From Mycoplasmataceae bacterium (GTDB lineage Bacteria; Bacillota_I; Bacilli_A; Mycoplasmatales; Metamycoplasmataceae), in assembly GCA_017511585.1 (NCBI GenBank), contig JAFWJI010000035.1:1-5206 (forward strand): a stretch of 5,206 nucleotides of DNA. The letters are read 5' to 3'. Below are positions 1 to 5,206 of this stretch, one piece after another (positions within the stretch are counted from its first letter, which is position 1; each line of letters starts with the position of its first letter). The notes beneath the pieces were generated by a model, which made no database searches, was not told where the DNA came from, and saw nothing but the letters and a program-made list of their open reading frames with translations. The position numbers and the translations under genes were made by a program.

Positions 1-1
1 A

Positions 2-412
2 ATTGGTCCAGCTAAAAAATATTTAAATTCAAAAAATATTATTCATCATGGTTGGATTGATGATGGTTTAAAAAAATATGAAGCATTAATAAAAAACAAA
101 GTTTTTTTAATGGTTTCTAAATTTGAAGGATTTCCCCTTGTTTTAATAGAAAGTCTTTCTGTTGGAACTCCGATTGTTGCTTTAAATAATTTCCCTTCAA
201 TTAATTTTTTGAATAATAGTGATGGAGTTTTTGTTTTAGATAGTAACACTAAAGCAAAAAAATATGCAGAAAAAATAGTTGAAATTATTAATTTAAATAA
301 AAAAGAATACCTTCAATTAGTCAAAGAAAATCTTGAATTTTATAAAGAAAATTTATCAAATAAAAAATTTTATGAAAATATAGATAACTTATTAGAACAT
401 TTTAAAAAATAG
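2..412 (+). CDS. Glycosyltransferase, GT4 (group 1) type, C-terminal part only
   Basis: The gene runs in from outside the window, so only its last 136 residues are visible, and there is no start codon here. The fragment looks like the C-terminal Rossmann half of a GT-B glycosyltransferase, the half that binds the nucleotide-sugar donor. A short HHGWIDD stretch (fragment residues 15-21) matches the usual turn before the donor domain. It is followed by the E-x7-E signature EGFPLVLIE (residues 42-50) and then SLSVGTPIVA, a typical GT4 segment. A Lys/Asn-rich helical tail ends in TAG at 410-412. The single Trp is encoded by TGG (53-55). GT4 enzymes transfer sugars to lipids, polysaccharides or proteins; in mollicutes they often make membrane glycolipids or capsule. 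The acceptor and sugar cannot be told from this fragment, so no gene symbol is given. Its 3' end faces a decayed gene on the other strand, with only 2 nt between the two stop codons. Confidence 0.85.
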   Translation: MGPAKKYLNSKNIIHHGWIDDGLKKYEALIKNKVFLMVSKFEGFPLVLIESLSVGTPIVALNNFPSINFLNNSDGVFVLDSNTKAKKYAEKIVEIINLNKKEYLQLVKENLEFYKENLSNKKFYENIDNLLEHFKK

Positions 413-414
413 TT

Positions 415-620
415 TTATTTTATAATTAATGATTCTTCAACCATTGGTTTTGGTTTTTAATTCCCGTATATTCTAAAATTGTTGGTGCAATATTTGCTAA
501 TTTATCATCTTTAATTTTAATGATTTATCTGTTGAAATTAACATTACAAAATGAAGTATGTTTTGTTTGCTGAAAATACCATTTTCAATTAGAAAATTAG
601 TAATTCCTTGTGCTAATATC
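415..620 (-). pseudogene. gpmI: Remnant of gpmI (cofactor-independent phosphoglycerate mutase), 3' end, frameshifted
   Basis: On the minus strand three reading frames pieced together recover the C-terminal end of GpmI. From upstream to downstream I read GITNFLIENG (the region after the metal-binding DHGN motif), KHTSF, VMLISTDKSLKL, DDKLANIAPTILEYTGIK (509-456), then PKPMVEESLIIK and a TAA at 417-415. LANIAPTILEYTGI is the conserved GpmI C-terminal 'DIAPTIL' segment, which makes the family call fairly safe. At 510-511 and again at 454-455 only two A remain where a Lys codon is expected, so each is a one-base loss in an A run. There is another frame change near KHTSF/VML, and the DHGN motif itself is damaged. 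Only about 65 of roughly 500 residues can be recognised, and no intact copy lies nearby. I saw no further match in 621-721. An intact GpmI would interconvert 3- and 2-phosphoglycerate in glycolysis; this copy cannot make an enzyme. Confidence 0.75.
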
Positions 621-721
621 AATTATAAAATTTCATTATTACCAAAAATAATTCATTTTGGTTTAATACTAAATATTAGCAAACTTAAAAAATTAATAAA
701 TTTGATTTTATATAGTGATTA

Positions 722-1228
722 TTAAATTTTAATTAAAGAAACAACTTCTATCCCTTTATATTTTTCTTTACCTTTTAGATTAGTAAGTTCTAACAAAAAA
801 ATTACTCTTTGAACAATTGCTCCTTGAGATTGTATTAAATCAATGATAGCTTTTGTTGTTCCACCAGTAGCTAAAATATCATCAATAACAACAACTTTTT
901 GTCCTGGAAAAATTCTATTTTTTTGCATTTCTAAAACATTTGATGAATATTCATATTTATATTCTTTGCGAATAACTTCTCCAGGAAGTTTTTTTGCTTT
1001 TCTTATCATTACAAATGGTTTTTTTAAAATAGTAGCAACAGGAGTTCCAAATAAAAAACCTCTTGCATCTGGTCCTACAATAACATCTGCATCTTTTGCA
1101 TATTCTGCCATTTTGTTTACTGTATAATTTAAAGCTTCTCCATTTGCCAACAAAGGAGAAATATCTTTAAAATCTACCCCTTTTTCTGGAAAATCTTTGA
1201 TATGATCTATGTATTTTATTAAGTCCAT
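722..1228 (-). CDS. apt: Adenine phosphoribosyltransferase
   Basis: Apt is a cytoplasmic salvage enzyme that makes AMP and pyrophosphate from adenine and PRPP. The 168-residue protein matches the usual family length of about 170. Numbering from the start chosen here, it has the N-terminal DFPEKGVDFKDISPLL segment (12-27), GPDARGF (52-58), the flexible-loop sequence KLPGEV (80-85), and the PRPP-binding loop VVVIDDILATGGTT (112-125) with the Asp-Asp pair at 116-117. I start at the ATG at 1228-1226, giving MDLIKYI, because Bacillus-type Apt begins in the same way (MDLKQYV). An in-frame ATG three codons upstream (1237-1235, MKVMDL) lies only 2 nt from a perfect TATAAT box, so it would probably not be in the transcript. 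No Shine-Dalgarno is visible. The gene is divergent from dnaJ, ends with TAA at 724-722, and contains no Trp. Mollicutes depend on such salvage for purines. Confidence 0.95.
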   Translation of the reverse strand: MDLIKYIDHIKDFPEKGVDFKDISPLLANGEALNYTVNKMAEYAKDADVIVGPDARGFLFGTPVATILKKPFVMIRKAKKLPGEVIRKEYKYEYSSNVLEMQKNRIFPGQKVVVIDDILATGGTTKAIIDLIQSQGAIVQRVIFLLELTNLKGKEKYKGIEVVSLIKI

Positions 1229-1239
1229 AACTTTCATAA

Positions 1240-1245
1240 ATTATA
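1240..1245 (-). promoter_or_regulatory. -10 box of the apt promoter
   Basis: A perfect TATAAT reads on the minus strand from 1245 to 1240. With normal spacing, transcription would start near 1233, downstream of the first apt ATG (1237-1235) and about 5 nt before the ATG at 1228. This implies a nearly leaderless mRNA and supports the shorter Apt start. No good -35 stands at 16-18 nt; the nearest TTGACA-like hexamer, TTGATA at 1278-1273, is about 27 nt away. Weak -35 boxes are usual in mycoplasmas. In DNA this AT-rich a chance hexamer cannot be excluded, but its position just upstream of the start is what a real promoter would show. Confidence 0.55.
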
Positions 1246-1314
1246 ATATTTTTTTTATTTTTTATATTTTTTTATCAATCAAATAGTTTGTTTGCTAAAA
1301 AACTTTATTTATTA

Positions 1315-1323
1315 TGTTAAAAT
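1315..1323 (+). promoter_or_regulatory. Extended -10 element of the dnaJ promoter
   Basis: TG-T-TAAAAT forms an extended -10 (TGn plus a 5/6 match to TATAAT), with the hexamer at 1318-1323. Transcription would start around 1330, immediately before the dnaJ ATG at 1331, so the mRNA would be essentially leaderless. This agrees with the absence of any Shine-Dalgarno ahead of dnaJ. A weak -35-like TTGCTA lies at 1292-1297 with a 20 nt spacer, but extended -10 promoters can work without one. No CIRCE inverted repeat (TTAGCACTC / GAGTGCTAA) is present in 1229-1330, so HrcA control is not supported by this stretch. Confidence 0.5.
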
Positions 1324-1330
1324 TCTTATT

Positions 1331-2467
1331 ATGGCCAAAAAAGATTATTATGAAGTATTAGGTATAAGTAAAACCGCAACAAAAGAAGAGATCAAAAAAG
1401 CATATAGATCATTAGCAAAAAAATACCATCCAGACGTTAATAAAGAAGCAAATGCTGAACAAAAATTTAAAGAAGTTAATGAAGCTTATGAAGTATTATC
1501 TGATGATCAAAAAAGACAAATGTATGATCAATATGGACATCAAGCATTAGAACACGGAACTCATTTTGATTCAAATGCAAATCCATTTTCTGGGTTTGGA
1601 TTTAGTGATTTTGGGGGAATTGATTTAGGAGATATTTTCGGTTCTTTTTTTGGCGGTAGATCAAATTCTCGAAGAGCAAATTACAATACTCAACCAATTA
1701 AAGGTCGTAATATTAATTCAAGAATTAGAATAAATTTTATTGATTCTGTTTTAGGTAAAACAATTGAAGAAAATTTAACAAAATATGAAATATGTCCTTC
1801 ATGTAAAGGTTCAGGAGCTGAAAAACCTTCTGATATTGTTAAATGTGATGAATGTAAGGGTTATGGACAAATAAATATCCAAAAAAGAACTCCTTTTGGA
1901 ATTGTTAATTCAACACAAATATGTCAAAATTGTTCTGGATTTGGAAAAATAATAAAATCTAAATGTAAAGAATGTAAAGGGAATAAAACAATTTCAAAAG
2001 TTGTTAAAACAAAAATTACTATTCCTGCTGGAATTAAAAATAATCAAGAAGTTATTGTTGAAGGTTTTGGAGAAGCAGGAATTAATGGTGGAAGATCTGG
2101 AGATTTATTAATCCAAGTTCTTGTTGAAAATCATAAATATTTTGTTAGAGAACAAAACAATATTCATATTGACTTTCCAGTTTCATTTTTAGATATTTTA
2201 AATGAAGCAAAAGTTGATATACCAACACCATATGGTAATGAACAAATTAAATTATCTAATGATTTAAAAACAGGTGATGTTATAACAATTAAAGAAAAAG
2301 GATTTAAAATAGTCGGAACCAAAAAATATGGAGATTTAAAATTACATATTAAAATTTTTATTCCAAAAATGTCTCGTAAAGAAAAACAACAAGTTAATGA
2401 AGCTTTAAAAAATAATAAAGATGATTTTTCATCTAATTGAATAAAAAGAGTTCAGGATAATAAATAA
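1331..2467 (+). CDS. dnaJ: Chaperone protein DnaJ (Hsp40)
   Basis: DnaJ is the co-chaperone that delivers unfolded proteins to DnaK and stimulates its ATPase. The 378-residue protein has full class I architecture: a J domain (about 5-70) with the HPD motif at 33-35; a Gly/Phe-rich region (about 86-109); four zinc-binding repeats with all eight cysteines, CPSCKGSG (155), CDECKGYG (172), CQNCSGFG (198) and CKECKGNK (212); then the C-terminal substrate-binding domains. The fourth repeat lacks its usual last Gly. The ATG at 1331 gives the standard start [11 protein letters not shown]; a TTG at 1292 in the same frame would only add an unusual 13-residue tail. Under the standard code the gene would stop at 2438. 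Here that TGA is Trp370 and translation runs nine codons further, W-IKRVQDNK, to TAA at 2465-2467. The stop overlaps the next gene's ATG by one base. It heads the likely dnaJ-unknown-cmk-der operon. Confidence 0.96.
2454..2458 (+). promoter_or_regulatory. Shine-Dalgarno site for the gene after dnaJ
   Basis: AGGAT lies inside the last codons of dnaJ, with 8 nt between it and the ATG at 2467. It is the clearest ribosome binding site in the window. It helps decide the start of the next gene, favouring 2467 over the internal ATG at 2518, which has no purine-rich site ahead of it. Together with the TAATG overlap, it suggests translational coupling to dnaJ. Confidence 0.55.
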
Positions 2468-2898
2468 TGAAAAAAAATAAAAATAGAGTTAATAAATGAA
2501 AAGAGTATCGAAATACTATGGAATCAGAAGAAGGAATCCATTTTTCAATTGTTAATTCAAGTGATGAATTAAAAAAACTTTTTAATTCTATTAATTTTGA
2601 TATAGTTGAAGCTTATGAAAAAAATAATCATAATTTACATTATTTAAAAGAAAATATTTCAATTTCTGTTAAAAAAGAACAGAAAAAAATTAATGATATT
2701 TTAAAAAAAATTGAAAATATAGATTCTTCTAAACAACATAAAAATATTGCTATGAAAAATTACAATTCTCATAAATATGATGAATTATTAAAAGAAAATT
2801 TTTTAGAATTTATTGATGAAGAAAAAATTAAAAAAGAAGATGATAATATTGATACTACTAACTTAAAAATTAATAAAATTAATATTGTTGAAAATTAG
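2467..2898 (+). CDS. Unrecognised 143-residue charged protein, coupled to dnaJ
   Basis: I do not recognise this protein. The start at 2467 overlaps the dnaJ stop (TAATG) and has an AGGAT site upstream. It is hidden under the standard code because codon 11 is TGA (Trp, 2497-2499), which would force a later start at 2518. The N-terminus is very basic ([15 protein letters not shown]). A mixed region follows (about 19-60). Residues about 61-85 are rich in Lys, Glu and Ile with a roughly heptad spacing of hydrophobic residues, so a short coiled coil is possible. The C-terminal third is acidic and Lys/Asp/Asn-rich, probably partly disordered. There is no signal peptide, membrane segment, Cys or catalytic motif that I can see. 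Base composition matches its neighbours, so recent transfer is not indicated. It ends 9 nt before cmk. Its position in a housekeeping operon argues for a real cytoplasmic protein, possibly lineage-specific, but no function follows from the sequence. Confidence 0.8.
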
Positions 2899-2907
2899 TG
2901 TGAAATT

Positions 2908-3573
2908 ATGAAGAAAATAAATATAGCAATAGATGGCCCTTCAGGAGTTGGAAAAAGTACAATTGCAAAAATTATAGCAAATCAATTAGATTTGATTTTT
3001 GTTAATACTGGTTTGATGTATCGTTGTATTGGTTATATTTGTTTGAAAAATAAAATAAAATTTGATGATGAAAAATCAATTTTAGACTATTTAAATAAAG
3101 CAAAAATTGAACTTTTACCAAATGAAATAATTAAATTAAATAATGAAGATATTACTAAAAATCTTTGAACAGATGAAGTTTCTCTTGCAGCTTCTCAAGT
3201 TGCTAAATTAAAATTAATAAGAGAATTTTGTGTCCATCACCAACAAGAAATAGCAAAAAATCAACCAGGAATTGTTATGGAAGGAAGAGATATTGGTTCT
3301 GTTGTTTTAAAAGATGCAGATTTAAAATTTTTTCTAACTGCTTCTGTTGAAACAAGAGCTGCCAGAAGAATTAAACAACTTAGTTTAAAAGGTCAAAAAG
3401 TAAATGAAGAAGAAATATTAAATAATATTATTGAAAGAGATAAAAGAGATAGTGAAAGAGAACATACTCCTTTAATAAAACCTGAAAATGCTATTGAAAT
3501 TGATACTTCTTTTTTAACTATTGAAGAAGTTGTTGATAAAATGATTAAATTAGCAAAAGAAAAAATGAAATAA
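2908..3573 (+). CDS. cmk: Cytidylate kinase
   Basis: Cmk phosphorylates CMP and dCMP with ATP, feeding CDP/dCDP into RNA, DNA and phospholipid synthesis in the cytoplasm. The 221-residue protein is close to the usual 220-230. It has the P-loop GPSGVGKST (10-18), the NMP-binding segment VNTGLMYR (32-39), EVSLAASQVA in the middle, the family signature MEGRDIGSVV (124-133), and the lid segment RDKRDSERE (177-185) with Arg177 and Arg184 at the expected places. A TGA at 3166-3168 is Trp87; read as stop it would split the gene into two false fragments. Trp87 lies where many homologues have Arg (IRT-EVS), and Asn33 replaces the common Asp before [ST]GxMYR; all other key residues are present. There is no clear Shine-Dalgarno, and the gene starts 9 nt after the preceding stop, so translation is probably linked to the upstream gene. 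Cmk next to der is a common arrangement in Firmicutes and mollicutes. Confidence 0.96.
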
Positions 3574-3595
3574 AATTTTATTTATTTAAAAAATT

Positions 3596-4897
3596 ATGAA
3601 AAATATAGTCGCATTAGTTGGAAAACCAAATGTTGGTAAATCTACTTTATTTAATAGAATAATTGGTAAAAGAAAATCTATTGTTTTTGATACACCAGGA
3701 GTAACTAGAGATCGAATTTATCAAAAAACTAAATGATTAAATAAAGAATTTCAAATAATTGATACCGGTGGTATAACAGATCAAAAAAAAGAGTTTGTAG
3801 AAGATATAAAAATTCAGGCACAAATTGCTATAGAAGAAGCAACTTTAGTTGTTTTTGTTGTTGATGGATTATCAGAAATAACTAAAGAAGATTTACATGT
3901 TATTAATATTTTAAGAAAAGCAAATAAAGAAATTATTCTTGCTATTAACAAGTTAGAAAATAATAAAGAATTTGATTTATCAATTTATTCTTTAGGTATT
4001 AAACAAATGTATCCTATTTCTGCTCTTCATGGAGAAGGAACAGGAGAATTGTTAGATGCAATTATTGATAAATTAGATTTTTCTACTGAAGATAATATTG
4101 ATTTATTTAAATTATCTATAATTGGTCGACCTAATGCTGGTAAATCTTCTTTGTTGAATAAATTATTAAATGAAAACCGTTCAATTGTTTCTAGTATTCC
4201 TGGAACAACTAGAGATTCTGTAAATGGAAAAATTAAAATTGAAGACCAAGAATTTGAAATAATAGATACTGCTGGAATTAATAGAAAATCTAAATTAGTC
4301 GAATTAGTTGATCATTTTGCATTAGAAAGAGCATTTAATTCTTTAGAAGAATCTGATTTATCTTTATTAGTAATTGATGCAACTAGAGAATTATCGCATT
4401 TTGATGCACGTGTTGTAGGTTATGCTTTGGAATTTAATAAACCAATTATTATCGTTATTAATAAATGAGATTTAATTAATAAAGATACTAATACAATTAA
4501 TGAATTTACAAAAAGAATTAAAAAAGAATTTAAATTTGCATCTTGATCACCAATTATTTTTATATCTGTTTTAGAAAATCAAAGAATTAATAAATTAAAA
4601 CAATTAATTTTAAAAGTAAAAACAAATATTGAAAGAACATTTAATACTTCATTATTAAATGAAATCATTTTAGAAGCTCAACAAATTCAACCTGCAAATT
4701 CTTTTAAAGGAAATAGAGCAGTAATAACATATATTAAACAAATCCCGGGAAGAATCCCGACTTTTTCTTTGATTGTTAATAATAAAGAACATCTTCATTT
4801 TAGTTATAAAAGATATTTAGAAAATCAATTAAGAGAAAATTTTGATTTAATGGGTACACCAATTAATTTAATTTTTAAAAATAAAAATGAAAAGTAA
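3596..4897 (+). CDS. der: Ribosome biogenesis GTPase Der (EngA)
   Basis: Der is an essential tandem GTPase that acts in late assembly of the 50S ribosomal subunit. At 433 residues it is close to B. subtilis Der (about 436). Domain 1 has G1 GKPNVGKST (9-17), G2 Thr37 in TPGVTRDR, G3 DTGG (56-59), G4 NKLE (118-121) and G5 SALHGEG (142-148). Domain 2 has G1 GRPNAGKSS (177-185), G2 in PGTTRD (202-207), G3 DTAG (224-227), G4 NKWD (289-292) and a G5-like SV (324-325). A KH-like C-terminal domain follows, with IPTFSLIVN and the family signature [15 protein letters not shown], then GTPINLIF near the end. TGA encodes Trp47, Trp291 and Trp317, so the standard code would leave only a middle fragment. 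The oddity is Glu121 in the first G4, where Asp normally reads the guanine base. It starts 22 nt after cmk with no clear Shine-Dalgarno and is the last gene of the cluster. Confidence 0.97.
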
Positions 4898-5197
4898 TTA
4901 TTAAAAATACTTCTTCTTTATTTTTTTCTTTACTAATAATATTTTTTAAGGTTTCGATTAATAGATAATTAGCATAATAAATCATTTTTGTCACTAACTT
5001 GATTATCATTTTTTTCTTTTAAATTAACAATAATTTTATTATTTCAATTTACATCTCATCTTAATCCATATCTCAATTCAATTTTTCGCTTTCTTTTTCT
5101 TGATGAATTTTTACTAATTTAGTTTCTGCAAGAGTTGAATAATAAACATTTAATTAATTTAAATTTACAAAATTCAATAGATAAAGAAGAATAAAAT
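4875..5197 (-). pseudogene. Probable decayed gene, family unknown
   Basis: With TGA as Trp, the minus strand gives protein-like segments that alternate between frames and join end to end. These are SSLSIEFCKFKLIK (about 5190-5149), NVYYSTLAETKLVKIHQEKE (about 5150-5091), IELRYGLRWDVNWNNKIIVN (5082-5023) running on to KNDL (about 4979), then YYANYLLIETLKNIISKEKN (4979-4920) running on to a TAA at 4877-4875 inside the end of der. No frame is open throughout, and at least three frame changes are needed. The segments have balanced hydrophobic and charged residues, unlike random AT-rich translation, which suggests a former gene. I do not recognise the family. The far end may continue beyond the window. 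An alternative is plain non-coding DNA with chance open stretches, so confidence is moderate. No other gene or RNA is visible in 4898-5206. Confidence 0.45.
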
Positions 5198-5206
5198 AAA
5201 TTAAAA

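Noticed and set aside
46..249. Open frame on the minus strand opposite the glycosyltransferase.
   Set aside because: The plus strand carries the GT4 E-x7-E motif in the same stretch; the opposite frame is a shadow.
406..421. AAAATA-GTTT-TATTTT inverted repeat between the convergent glycosyltransferase and gpmI remnant as a terminator.
   Set aside because: The six-pair stem is all A-T, and such repeats occur by chance everywhere in this AT-rich DNA. No stable stem plus T tract could be supported.
843..1127. Open frame on the plus strand opposite apt.
   Set aside because: It is antisense to a clear, conserved apt gene and its translation shows no family features.
1292..1330. Upstream TTG start for dnaJ giving 13 extra residues.
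   Set aside because: DnaJ proteins begin [11 protein letters not shown], exactly at the ATG at 1331. The extra residues are not family-like and overlap the likely promoter.
3571..3576. TAAAAT as an internal promoter for der.
   Set aside because: It overlaps the cmk stop in very AT-rich DNA, lacks a TGn extension and a -35, and the 22 nt gap fits co-transcription with cmk.
4741..4759. Repeated AATCCCG in a locally GC-rich patch, possible hairpin or recombination site.
   Set aside because: It lies in the der coding frame and encodes the IPGRIP segment of the KH-like domain, so coding explains it.
4892..4930. AAGTA...TACTT hairpin followed by a T-rich run after der as a terminator.
   Set aside because: A five-pair stem with an 11-base loop is too weak to call, although termination somewhere here is likely because der is the last gene.

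Overview
The window comes from a mollicute (Mycoplasma sensu lato, or a close relative that reads UGA as tryptophan). The DNA is very AT-rich and the proteins are full of Lys, Asn and Ile. Several conserved proteins only read through if TGA is Trp: cmk at 3166, der at 3734, 4466 and 4544, dnaJ at 2438, and the small gene after dnaJ at 2497. All six Trp codons in the dnaJ-to-der block are TGA. The only TGG seen in an intact gene is in the partial glycosyltransferase at 53. Gene calls made with the standard code would cut these genes short.

Layout. Positions 2-412 (+) hold the C-terminal part of a GT4-type glycosyltransferase. Positions 415-620 (-) hold a frameshifted remnant of the 3' end of gpmI (2,3-bisphosphoglycerate-independent phosphoglycerate mutase), convergent with the glycosyltransferase. 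Positions 621-721 show nothing recognisable. Adenine phosphoribosyltransferase (apt) lies at 722-1228 (-). A short divergent promoter region at 1229-1330 separates it from a tight + strand cluster: dnaJ (1331-2467), an unrecognised 143-residue protein (2467-2898), cmk (2908-3573) and der/engA (3596-4897). Beyond der, 4875-5197 (-) looks like a second decayed minus-strand gene that I cannot name.

How the genes fit together. The + strand genes overlap by 1 nt (dnaJ/unknown) or are separated by 9 and 22 nt, so they are probably co-transcribed. They join a chaperone co-factor (DnaJ), pyrimidine nucleotide supply (Cmk) and 50S ribosome assembly (Der). Apt, divergently transcribed, is purine salvage, which mollicutes depend on because they lack de novo purine synthesis. 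Both dnaJ and apt have a good -10 box almost touching the start codon, which suggests leaderless or nearly leaderless mRNAs.

I found no RNA gene, insertion sequence, CRISPR array or clear novel system. The points most worth a second look are the two eroded genes on either side of the intact block, the unknown gene coupled to dnaJ, the NKLE variant of the G4 motif in Der, and the promoter arrangement.
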